Positions 18,275 to 26,141 of a DNA stretch of 64,000 nucleotides are shown here, piece after piece. The notes under the pieces were generated by a model, which searched no databases, was not told where the DNA came from, and was given only the letters and a program-made list of their open reading frames with translations. The stretch covers positions 1 to 64,000 of the forward strand of contig DATJMX010000057.1 of NCBI GenBank assembly GCA_035508495.1, written 5' to 3'. Numbering within the stretch: position 1 is the first letter of the stretch; each line of letters begins with the position of its first letter. The translations under genes and the position numbers were made by a program. The DNA comes from Candidatus Binataceae bacterium (GTDB lineage: Bacteria; Desulfobacterota; Binatia; Binatales; Binataceae).

Positions 18275-19027
18275 TTAGACGGCGGTGTATCCGCCATCGA
18301 CTACGAATTCTGCCCCGGTTACGAAGGAGGCTTCGTCGGAGGCCAAGAACAGGACTACGTTGGCGACTTCTTCGGGGGTGCCGGCACGCTTCATCGGGGC
18401 CATCGCGGCGATCATTGCGAGCTCATCGCTTGGTATTATGTCGGTCATTGGCGTTTTGATTACGCCGGGATGCACTGAGTTCACGCGGATATTGTCGGGT
18501 GCGTAATGGACGGCGGCGACTTTACTTAGTATTCGAACTGCGCCCTTGGTGCCGTGGTACGCGGCGGCGCCGCCCGAGCCGATCATTCCATAGATTGAAG
18601 ATATATTGACTATCGCGCCGCTGCCGCGTTTGCGGATTGCAGGCACGGCTTCTTTCATGCCGAGCCAGACGCCCTTTTGATTGACCGCGACGATGGCGTC
18701 CCATTCTTCTTCGGTCGTATCTTCAATCCGGTTGAAACTTAGTATTCCGGCGTTATTGATCAGGATATCGAGACCGCCAAACTGTTTTTCGCAGAGCTGG
18801 ATGGCGGAGCGCCAGTCAGCGGCGCGACTCACGTCGAGATGAGTTGCTAGCGCAACGGACGCAGCGGCACTGTGATTGATCGAATCGGCAAGCTCGCGCG
18901 CTTCGCGATCGAGAACGTCAGCAATCGCAACCTTCGCTCCTTCGCGAACGAAAATTCTGGCCTCGGCCGCGCCTTGTCCGCGGGCACCTCCGGTAATGAG
19001 TGCGATCTTTCCCTTGAGACGGTCCAT
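18275..19027 (-). CDS. SDR family oxidoreductase
   Basis: 250 residues with TGGARGQGAAEA cofactor loop, ADVLDRE acidic residue favouring NAD(H), NNAGILS, the catalytic Ser in NISSIYG and YHGTK as Tyr-x3-Lys. SDRs of this sub-type oxidise alcohols or reduce oxo groups, including 3-oxoacyl and hydroxysteroid-like substrates. The gene lies 28 bases after the linalool dehydratase/isomerase-family gene and 14 bases before the hydroxyacid dehydrogenase gene, with AAGGAGA upstream of ATG. In this context it may oxidise an allylic alcohol product, which is inference. Confidence 0.85.
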   Translation of the reverse strand: MDRLKGKIALITGGARGQGAAEARIFVREGAKVAIADVLDREARELADSINHSAAASVALATHLDVSRAADWRSAIQLCEKQFGGLDILINNAGILSFNRIEDTTEEEWDAIVAVNQKGVWLGMKEAVPAIRKRGSGAIVNISSIYGMIGSGGAAAYHGTKGAVRILSKVAAVHYAPDNIRVNSVHPGVIKTPMTDIIPSDELAMIAAMAPMKRAGTPEEVANVVLFLASDEASFVTGAEFVVDGGYTAV

Positions 19028-19055
19028 GGCGCTGGTCTCCTTGTTGCGCGCGATC

Positions 19056-20975
19056 TCAGTTGGCCGGAATGATCCTGATCGGCGTACGGCCCTTCAGATC
19101 GACCGTGAGCAAAGCGGCGCCCGAATCATCGGCTTGGAACTGATGCTCGGTGCCATTACGCATCACGTAGTTGGCGCCGGCTCGCAGGCGTTCGATTCGG
19201 ATATTTTGCGAACTATCGCTCATACCGGGATAAAGAACGAGATCGAGATCGTCGCCGTTACTGAATGCGCGCGCGACTAACACGTCCGGATATTTTGCGC
19301 CGGTCAGGATCGGACCTTTGAGCGCAGCCTCGGGCGGCCCTTGCATAATAGTATTTCGGAAATCGTCGCGGCGATGGATCGCGCCGCGCGCGGCGTTGAT
19401 ATTTGAGAGATTCGACATCTTCGAATAGCGCTTGATGCCGCCCTCGGCCGTCAGGCCGCAATCCTGATCGAGTGCGCGGCGCGCTGACTCCGCCAATTCG
19501 TAGTCGCCGAACTCGCGCGCCGAATCCATGATCGCGGCATAGGCGCCGCCGAAACCCGGTTTATAATTGCCGAAATCGAAGCCGCGTCCATCGAGCATCA
19601 GGCGCGGGGCGCCATCAGGACCGGGCTTGGTGATGTACTTCAGCTCGGTATGCGCGATCGCCCACATCTTTTTGGCACGATCCGGTGCGAAGCAATTCTC
19701 AAAAATCGCAAAACCTGCCTCGCCCGCGGGAAACGGAAACTTGATTCCGGTAAGACCCGAGCGCAAACCGATTACGCTGCCGCTGTCGTCGGTGAATTCA
19801 GTATCGAGACTGTGGAGCCATCGATCGAGCGTCGCCTGCGTGTACGAAGTGCCGAACAGACGATCGTAAATAGCCAGTGATGTCATGCCGAAGTGATTGC
19901 AGATTGGATATACCCAGTTCGGCTCGCAGGGATAGAGGCAGAACTCGGAATCCATGAAGTTCTTCACCACTGACTGTTCGATGCTGTGAATGTCGTGGTG
20001 AAAAACGCGATGCTTGTTGAGGCGGAATGGCAGGCTGCCGGGTTGTGCGTAACGGCGATCTCCCGTGTTCGACATGTAGATGCCGAGCTGGATGCCGAAC
20101 CATCCGGTGAGCATGATGTTGTCCTTGGCGGCCGGATCGGGATTAGTGAGATTCAGATGTCCCCACGCGCTTTCGTAGACCCAGTAGCCCCAAATCTGCT
20201 TCTGCAAGTATAGATCGATCAGGTTGCGCTGCGCTTCTGAGAGGTAGCCATGAAAACTCGGCGTGTACTGGCATTGCAGCATACCCAGCATGTAGCCGAG
20301 ATAGTTGATTTGATAGCGCAGTGCGGACGTCTGAAATTGATCGACCTTGTCGTAGCCATTGATCTGGCCGACGGGCTGCAATGCGCGCTCGAGCGCATAG
20401 CGTACTGATGAGAGCTCGTCGAAGGTCAGTTCGCGTTCGGCTGCAGCGGTGATTGGCGCGGCGGTCGTTTCGACTTCGACGATCGCGTCGGCGAGATATT
20501 GATTACGGGCTTCCAGCTTCACGATATCAGCGGTTCGGCGCGCGCTGCGGCGCCGATACTCATAAATCGCGATACCGCCGATGACCGCGGCGAGACAAAG
20601 GGGCGCGAGTGACCATACCGAGTCGCCGGTCATTGCACCCGCGAGCAGAGCGCTGCCGAGCCATACGATGATCGGCGCGATCACCATCCCCGCACCGAAC
20701 CAGGCGAAGACCGCCAGCGCAAAAAGCGCGAGCGTCACCGGAAAGAGCAGGATCGCGAAGCCGCCCACTGCGACGAAACCGCCGCCTGGTAGCCAGAGTC
20801 CCAGTCCCGTCACGCGTGCGGCAGGCGAGAGGCCGAACAAGTAGGGCAGAAACCCTACCACCAGCATCGCGGCGTAAATCATCGCGGTGCGGCGCTGGCG
20901 CGCGGTCGTGACCGGGCCTTCGCTCGATTCGCGACGGATGAAGGGCTGAACCATTTCGCGAGGTGCAACTGCCAT
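19056..20975 (-). CDS. Linalool dehydratase/isomerase family protein with N-terminal membrane domain
   Basis: 639 residues. The first 145 residues hold four to five hydrophobic segments (about 30-55, 65-115, 120-138). From about 185 the sequence is an alpha/alpha-barrel-like domain matching the linalool dehydratase/isomerase family, first known from Castellaniella, which interconverts myrcene, linalool and geraniol. Key signs are GYDKVDQF (207-214), KDNIMLTGW (284-292) and CEPN...PICN with Cys350 and Cys359 nine residues apart, the spacing I recall for the two active-site cysteines of LinD. The enzyme I know has a cleavable signal instead of a multi-helix domain. It is second in a four-gene operon. 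Substrate is not certain. Confidence 0.8.
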   Translation of the reverse strand: MAVAPREMVQPFIRRESSEGPVTTARQRRTAMIYAAMLVVGFLPYLFGLSPAARVTGLGLWLPGGGFVAVGGFAILLFPVTLALFALAVFAWFGAGMVIAPIIVWLGSALLAGAMTGDSVWSLAPLCLAAVIGGIAIYEYRRRSARRTADIVKLEARNQYLADAIVEVETTAAPITAAAERELTFDELSSVRYALERALQPVGQINGYDKVDQFQTSALRYQINYLGYMLGMLQCQYTPSFHGYLSEAQRNLIDLYLQKQIWGYWVYESAWGHLNLTNPDPAAKDNIMLTGWFGIQLGIYMSNTGDRRYAQPGSLPFRLNKHRVFHHDIHSIEQSVVKNFMDSEFCLYPCEPNWVYPICNHFGMTSLAIYDRLFGTSYTQATLDRWLHSLDTEFTDDSGSVIGLRSGLTGIKFPFPAGEAGFAIFENCFAPDRAKKMWAIAHTELKYITKPGPDGAPRLMLDGRGFDFGNYKPGFGGAYAAIMDSAREFGDYELAESARRALDQDCGLTAEGGIKRYSKMSNLSNINAARGAIHRRDDFRNTIMQGPPEAALKGPILTGAKYPDVLVARAFSNGDDLDLVLYPGMSDSSQNIRIERLRAGANYVMRNGTEHQFQADDSGAALLTVDLKGRTPIRIIPAN

Positions 20976-20999
20976 CGCTTCTTCTCCTGCGGATTCTTG

Positions 21000-21314
21000 T
21001 TATCTGATTTGTGCGATGCGCGGACTGCGACAGACGAGGGCGCCGAGCGCACTCGCTTCATGATCGTGACTGCGATGCGCATGCAGCCCGTAACCGGCGC
21101 CGAGCACGAGCGCTATCTCGATTGGAGCCGCTATCGCGAACCATCTAAACGCGTGTCGGGACCTGGATGCGGGGGCGGCTGGCGCGCCGAGGCGCCATTC
21201 GGTGGCGGGATTTACCACCGCGGGCGTGGTGCGGCCGAACACGAACCGCTTCACAGCGTCGAATCCGATCAGAACCTGCCCGAGGATGAAAGCCGCGAAC
21301 GCGCAGCAGGGCAT
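21000..21314 (-). CDS. Small two-helix membrane protein heading the linalool-dehydratase operon
   Basis: 104 residues with two hydrophobic helices (about 5-25 and 55-75) and a His-rich loop (HAHRSHDHE). I accept it as real because GGAGGAG precedes the ATG at 21314 at a good distance and because it ends 24 bases before the linalool-dehydratase-like gene on the same strand. It overlaps other frames, so annotation pipelines may miss it. Its role could be assembly or metal binding next to the membrane-anchored enzyme; no family recognised. Confidence 0.6.
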   Translation of the reverse strand: MPCCAFAAFILGQVLIGFDAVKRFVFGRTTPAVVNPATEWRLGAPAAPASRSRHAFRWFAIAAPIEIALVLGAGYGLHAHRSHDHEASALGALVCRSPRIAQIR

Positions 21315-21458
21315 GCCAACTCCTCCAGTGCGTAACTGATAGGGATTCGCATAAGAGGAGGCCCTGCGTCAAATTGACTTGGCGATGGAACTTGGGAGCA
21401 GACGCTCTTCCCAAACCGGCTTGCGTTTGCGCGATCACGCGGCGAAAGATCAAGACCG

Positions 21459-21875
21459 ATGGGACCTCGACATTTCGGCGCCTCGGTAGTCGTCGCCGCG
21501 CTCGTTATCGCGACCGCGTGCATCGCTCTCGCGCAGTCGAATTCCGACGGCTGGATCGAAGAACCCGGATTCAAAACGTTGAACGAGAAAGGCGGCTCGG
21601 GCCGCGCCTACCTCGACGCCGCTTCGGTGCATCGCGAGAGCGACGGCCTGGTCTATTTCAATGAGAGCGCCGACGTGATGAAGCCTGACGACATCGGCAA
21701 GAGCGGGTTCATGAAGGACGCTTACGACTGCTCGCGCAATATCAAGTATATGTGCGTCGAGCAGGGCGATTGGAAAAACGACAAGCGCAGCACCGTCAAT
21801 ACGTCGAAGGATCCGTCGCTGCCGATTTACCGCAAATACTTATGCGGCGACACCAACGCGTCGCCGCACAACTGA
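21459..21875 (+). CDS. Exported protein, surface-adhesin-like, unknown function
   Basis: 138 residues with a signal peptide (hydrophobic VVVAALVIATACIALA, cleavage before QSNSDG). The mature protein has a beta-rich pattern (GSGRAYLDAASVHRES, LVYFNESADV) and three cysteines (YDCSRN, KYMCVEQG, KYLCGD) and resembles small surface-adhesin E-like secreted domains. Its stop abuts the stop of the convergent selenoprotein gene, so transcripts overlap at the 3' end. Function is unknown. Confidence 0.65.
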   Translation: MGPRHFGASVVVAALVIATACIALAQSNSDGWIEEPGFKTLNEKGGSGRAYLDAASVHRESDGLVYFNESADVMKPDDIGKSGFMKDAYDCSRNIKYMCVEQGDWKNDKRSTVNTSKDPSLPIYRKYLCGDTNASPHN

Positions 21876-22955
21876 CTATTTGCCGCGGGCCGGAGTGAGA
21901 TCGAGCGGCGGATAGTAATTCTCCGCACCGATTTTTTTCACGTCGTTGACCCAGCACGAATCGTAGAGCTGGGTCGGACCCTGGAACGGGTCGGCGAGCG
22001 ACCAGGCCTGCCGCTTGTAGGTCCAGTTGTCAGGCTGCAGGCGATGCGCCTCGCGCCAGTGACGCGGCGCCAGATCGCGATGGCCGTTCTCGTATAGATA
22101 CTCGCCCAGCTCGAAGTACGCGGCTGCCGTGGCTTCAGCCTCACCGCGCGGTCCGCTGCGCGCGACAACTTCCTCGGGCGAAAGCGCGAAGTTGCTATCT
22201 TTGCCCTTCGCCACCCAATCGCGCAGCGCGTCGGTATATTCCTTCGCCTGGACCTTGATGCCCTTGGCGAGCTGGAGCGTCTCGCGCATCTCGGGCGGGA
22301 TGTCGGGGCTGTCGGCCATCTTCTGCCAGTCGGGCTGTTCGGCACGCTCGGGCCACGCCGCCTCGACCGGGCGCACGATCATTCCGTCTTCATCGATCCA
22401 GACGCTGTTGGGAACATTGATGACGCCGAACAACTCATCGACGCGATGAGCGCTGTCGATCAGAGTCGGATGATTCGGATTTACCGGTTCGATCCATTGC
22501 CGCGCCGCATCGGGATCGACATCAAGCGCGACGGTTACGATCTCAAGACCCTTCGGATGCAGCTCGTTGCGCAGGGCCTGCCACACGGGCAGGTCAAGTC
22601 GGCATCCTCACCAGGAGGACCATGTGACTATCAGTGTCTTCTGTCCGCGCAGCGAGCTCAGCGCGAATTCCTTGCCCTTGTAGTCGGGCAGCTTGAGCTC
22701 GGGTGCGCGCGCGGTAGTTAGCGCGCGGCCGCCGAGCGACTCGGGGCCGAGCGACCAGATTTTCGCGTCGGCATCCTGGACTAGCGGCATCCCGAGCCGC
22801 TCGGAGAGCATTTTTGCATTGAGCTTGCTGGCTGACGACGCGCCGGGAGGCAACGGAACGCATACATCACCCTTGCAGGCACCCTCGGGCTTGATCGCCC
22901 ACTCGGTACGGGCTTCAAAGGCTTTGCGATCTACTTCAAGCGATTTCAGAATCAT
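21876..22955 (-). CDS. ResA/TlpA-like selenoprotein with U-G-C motif (in-frame UGA = Sec116)
   Basis: The 359-residue product runs through an in-frame TGA (complement of 22608-22610). Around it the protein reads TWSSW-U-GCRLDLPVW, the place where thioredoxin-like TlpA/ResA proteins have the redox Cys, so UGA most likely encodes selenocysteine with Cys118 as resolving partner. I recall an NCBI family of ResA-like proteins named for a WAxxUGC motif, which this fits. Upstream (about 85-115) is the AhpC/TSA-like fold start; downstream comes ALDVDPDAARQW, a second redoxin half, and a C-terminal TPR-like helix pair. AGGAGA precedes ATG. No signal peptide is obvious. No selABCD genes are in the window, so they must be elsewhere. 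Alternatives: pseudogene or suppressed stop. Confidence 0.85.
22577..22593 (-). promoter_or_regulatory. Bacterial SECIS-like stem-loop
   Basis: In the transcript, CCUGCC and GGCAGG form a perfect six-pair stem with the five-base loop CGUGU. The loop begins 23 bases after the U of the UGA (about 20 bases past the codon). Bacterial SECIS elements have a small apical loop with a G in its first two positions, 16-37 bases past UGA; this matches. It lies inside the coding sequence, as expected in bacteria. Confidence 0.7.
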
Positions 22956-23049
22956 TGCGATTCTCCTGCGCCACTATTTATTACTGCGCAGGCGAGCGTC
23001 AACCGGCGAGGTGAAGGGCCGCCGCGTTGCGCGGCGGCCCCAACCCGCT

Positions 23050-24282
23050 TCAGGGGCAGTTGTCGCCCGCCATGATGTCAGTTCCCGGCGTGATGTTCGC
23101 GAACGAGTTACCGGCATATATGTTCCCGACATTCAGGGAACTGCCAGTGAGTATTCCGCTGCAAAACCCGTTGAACTTGTTGCCGATAAGCAGGTTGTCG
23201 TCAGAGCCTACCGGTGGCAACGAGTTACAATCGACGAAAAAGACTCCGACGGCTCCGACATTCGGCGTATCGGCGATGGTGTTGGCAATCAGCGCGTTAT
23301 TGTGGCTGCAAACTAAAATAACGCCCGATTCTCCGATGTTCGACAATGAGTTCGTGGCTAGAGTACCCGGACCGACATCCTCGAGATCGACTCCCGCACC
23401 AATATTGCTGATGGTGTTGCCAATAAGCGACGGTTTGTCACTGTGATTAATGTATATTGCAAGGCTATCGTCCTGGGTGCCGACTCCAGTGATCTTGTTG
23501 CTGCTGACTATCTCCGCACTGGTAACGAAGAGACTAATGACGTCAGTCGAACTCTGGACCGGAGTGATCATATTGCCCGAAATCGATCCGGTCAGCTTTA
23601 CAGCTTCGAGGCCGTCCCCGGAAAGATCGTAACCATCCAGATAAATAGCGCCGAAGCCGAAGTTGTTGATCGTATTGTTCGCGATATCGAGCGAGTAACT
23701 CCCGGTATCGATCGTATAAGCTGCCAGAACACCAAGACCATTCTGCAGTTCATCGCAAATCGTGTTCTGGTTCACGAGAGTATCGGAAGAAACGGTGCCG
23801 GCTGCGTTGAGGAAAAAAATTGCCACAGGCGTCGCATCGCAGGTGGATTTAGGAAACGCGGAGTCGTCGATGTGCAGACCGATGATTTTTGCCGTCGCGC
23901 CAACCACAAAGACCTGAGGACACGCACCTTGAGCCTCAGCCTCGGGCTGGCATACCGGCTTGTCGCCTTTTCCCCCGTACGTGATCGTTGGGACACCCAG
24001 TTGGTCCTTTGCGTTTATTCCCGCGAGCGTCAGGTTCTTGGTGATGAGTACGGATTCCGGATAGACGCCAGGGCAAACATTGACGGTGTCGCCCGCCGCG
24101 GCAGCGTTCACCGCGGACTGAATCGTGGAATAACCACCCGGCTGGCAGAGGCCGACGGTCAAGGTGGCCGCCGACGCTGTGACACAACTGAAGGCCGAGG
24201 CCATCATCAGGAGCAGCGAAAGCATCAATCCTTTGGCACGTGGCAGGGTGCTGTTAGTTCCTGCCATGGTTTGTGAGTTCAT
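23050..24282 (-). CDS. Secreted right-handed beta-helix repeat protein
   Basis: 410 residues from the ATG at 24282, chosen for its AAGGAGG ribosome site; a longer frame to 24378 is unneeded. A signal peptide (LMLSLLLMMASAFSC...ASAA) precedes a NosD/pectate-lyase-like domain opening with YSTIQSAVNAAAAGDTVNVCPGVY. Repeats of the pattern N-x-I-x-N (NNTINNFG, GNMITPV, SNKITGVG, GNTISNIG, NTIADTP) indicate parallel beta-helix coils. Such proteins are typically exported or surface-located carbohydrate-binding or -cleaving proteins. No catalytic residues can be assigned. Upstream palindromes may control it. Confidence 0.8.
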   Translation of the reverse strand: MNSQTMAGTNSTLPRAKGLMLSLLLMMASAFSCVTASAATLTVGLCQPGGYSTIQSAVNAAAAGDTVNVCPGVYPESVLITKNLTLAGINAKDQLGVPTITYGGKGDKPVCQPEAEAQGACPQVFVVGATAKIIGLHIDDSAFPKSTCDATPVAIFFLNAAGTVSSDTLVNQNTICDELQNGLGVLAAYTIDTGSYSLDIANNTINNFGFGAIYLDGYDLSGDGLEAVKLTGSISGNMITPVQSSTDVISLFVTSAEIVSSNKITGVGTQDDSLAIYINHSDKPSLIGNTISNIGAGVDLEDVGPGTLATNSLSNIGESGVILVCSHNNALIANTIADTPNVGAVGVFFVDCNSLPPVGSDDNLLIGNKFNGFCSGILTGSSLNVGNIYAGNSFANITPGTDIMAGDNCP

Positions 24283-24362
24283 GAGTCTCCTCCTTCTCCG
24301 ATTGTTAGCCGCAAGCTGCTGCGCTTGACGGCACTTTTGAAGAGGAGGCGTAAGATCCCACG

Positions 24363-24386
24363 GTACAATTTTGTACAACGTTAACG
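24363..24386. promoter_or_regulatory. Palindromic operator-like cluster upstream of beta-helix gene
   Basis: GTACAA-TT-TTGTAC is a perfect inverted repeat (24363-24376), immediately followed by the palindrome CGTTAACG (24379-24386). It sits about 80 bases upstream of the beta-helix start codon in an AT-rich patch, so it may bind a dimeric regulator. No regulator is identified. Confidence 0.4.
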
Positions 24387-24481
24387 TACGAAAGTAGGAC
24401 TTCAGCGAACGGAAGACGATCGCACGTGATCTTCGGCGTCAATCGGTCCGGAATAGCGGCGAATTGCCGGGTTTTTAAGCT

Positions 24482-25567
24482 CTAGCCTGAGAGTAAAGAT
24501 AATTTTGCGAGGGCTCCCTTAGCCAGGTCGAGCGTCAGCTCGCGGGCGGGAACGTCGTGCCGTGCGAGGCAGGCAGCCTGGCCGGACCATAGATTCACGA
24601 AATCTGCTGAGCCTGCCGGTTCGGATTTTGCCCTGAGTGGTGCGAGCGCGCTGCTGGCGAGCGGGAATGCCGGCGTGTCATGCGACATCGGACCGACTTC
24701 GCGCATCACGCGGTTGATGATTCCCCGTGCGGGGCGCCCGGTGAAGACGTTGGTCACCTGTGTATCGTCGTCAGCCGCGGTGATAAGCGCCTCGCGATGA
24801 AGCGGAGGCATCTTGGCTTCCGGACAAAAAAGGTACGTGGTCCCGATCTGCACCGCCGATGCGCCGAGTGCGAATGCGGCCACGATCCCGCGCGCATCAG
24901 CAACTGCGCCTGCCGCGATGACCGGGACCTTCACGGCGTCAGCGATCTGCGGCACCAACGCGAAGGTTCCGACCTGCCGCGTGATGTCGTCGGTGAGGAA
25001 ATTGCCGCGATGGCCGCCCGCCTCGAGGCCCATCGCGATAATCGCGTCGCATCCGCGCTCCTCGAGCCATCGCGCCTCTGTGACCGTGGTTGCCGACGCG
25101 ATCACACGTACACCCGTGGCCTTCACGCGATCGAGGAGGCTTCGCTCCGGCAGGCCGAAGTGAAAGCTCACGACCTCGGGCCTTACCTCTTCGACGATCT
25201 TGCAAAGCTCACCGTCGAACGGCTTGCGTGTTGGTCCCGGCACAGGCGCCTCGGGATCGAGGCCGAGCTCGACGTAGTAGGGCGCGAGCCGCGCGCGCCA
25301 AGCCATCGCGCGCACAGGATCGGGCGTAGGCGGAGTGTGGCAGAAGAAATTGACGTTGATAGGACGCGAGGTCGCACGCCGAATCGTCTGCAATGCGGAA
25401 CGAACGCCATCGACGCTGAGCTGCGCGCAAGGCAGCGAGCCCAGACCGCCCGCCTCGCTAACGGCAATCGCGAGCTCGGGGGTTCCCGGGCCAGCCATCG
25501 GCGCGAGGATGATAGGAATCTCGATATCGAACAGCTCGAGAACGCGGCGATCAGGCCATCCAGCCAT
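24482..25567 (-). CDS. Nitronate monooxygenase / FMN-dependent 2-nitropropane dioxygenase family
   Basis: 361 residues of the NMO/FabK-like TIM-barrel family. It begins with PIILAPMAGPGTPELA, contains the flavin-binding VIAAGAVADARGI and the GLEAGGHRG segment typical of class II nitronate monooxygenases, and GASAVQIGTTYL near the phosphate site. These enzymes oxidise alkyl nitronates (3-nitropropionate, nitroalkanes) using FMN and O2, detoxifying them. AGGAG precedes the ATG. It may be cotranscribed with the small exported protein gene 27 bases upstream. Confidence 0.82.
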   Translation of the reverse strand: MAGWPDRRVLELFDIEIPIILAPMAGPGTPELAIAVSEAGGLGSLPCAQLSVDGVRSALQTIRRATSRPINVNFFCHTPPTPDPVRAMAWRARLAPYYVELGLDPEAPVPGPTRKPFDGELCKIVEEVRPEVVSFHFGLPERSLLDRVKATGVRVIASATTVTEARWLEERGCDAIIAMGLEAGGHRGNFLTDDITRQVGTFALVPQIADAVKVPVIAAGAVADARGIVAAFALGASAVQIGTTYLFCPEAKMPPLHREALITAADDDTQVTNVFTGRPARGIINRVMREVGPMSHDTPAFPLASSALAPLRAKSEPAGSADFVNLWSGQAACLARHDVPARELTLDLAKGALAKLSLLSG

Positions 25568-25594
25568 GACCGAAACTCCTGCGGCAAGATGCTT

Positions 25595-26014
25595 CTACTT
25601 TGCCACAGGAGTGTAGGTGATATTAATGGTGAATTTTCCGGGATGATCGGTGCTCGGCGAGATCACGACGCTGTCGAGCGCGGACTTGTGAATGAAGCTG
25701 CGGTTGTAAACCTTGCGCGCGGGCAGCACCACCTTAGGCCCCGGCTGGAAACCTGCCTTGGGGATCGCCTTTTCGTAGAAATCGACCAGCTCCTGGTAAT
25801 CGCCTGCGACCTCGAACGTCGCCGAGTGGACGACGCCGACCTTGGGCTTGGTCGAGGAAATCAACACTGCGCCCGGCGGTATAGGGATGTGCGAATCCCA
25901 GTCCGCTGGCGCCGAGGTCGCGCTCGCAGCAGGTGAAGCATTCGTCTGACACAGAACCAGGCTCGGCGTCGCGAGCAATATCGCTGCAAGCGCCATGGTA
26001 GTTGCGATTCTCAC
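25595..26014 (-). CDS. Small exported protein of unknown function
   Basis: 139 residues using a GTG start at 26014, chosen because GGAGG lies four bases upstream and the following hydrophobic stretch forms a signal peptide (MALAAILLATPSLVLC). A longer in-frame start at 26044 has no ribosome site. The mature part has repeated short beta segments (AVLISSTKPKVGVV, FTINITYTPV) and one DFYEKAIPKAGF helix. I do not recognise a family. It precedes the nitronate monooxygenase on the same strand. Confidence 0.6.
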   Translation of the reverse strand: MRIATTMALAAILLATPSLVLCQTNASPAASATSAPADWDSHIPIPPGAVLISSTKPKVGVVHSATFEVAGDYQELVDFYEKAIPKAGFQPGPKVVLPARKVYNRSFIHKSALDSVVISPSTDHPGKFTINITYTPVAK

Positions 26015-26141
26015 GGATCCTCCAGGCATCGTCGGATAGTGCAATCTGCCAGTTTGCGGCGCGCCGCGAAAGACGACGTTTGCAAAAGAAAGCGGGAGCG
26101 ACGTTCAGCCGCTCCCGCGTTGATCAAGGTGAGAACCGCAA

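Noticed and set aside
22586..22610. Frameshift or pseudogene explanation of the split redoxin gene
   Set aside because: Both halves are in the same frame, only one TGA separates them, and the UGA lies exactly at the redox Cys with a SECIS-like hairpin; a selenoprotein is simpler.
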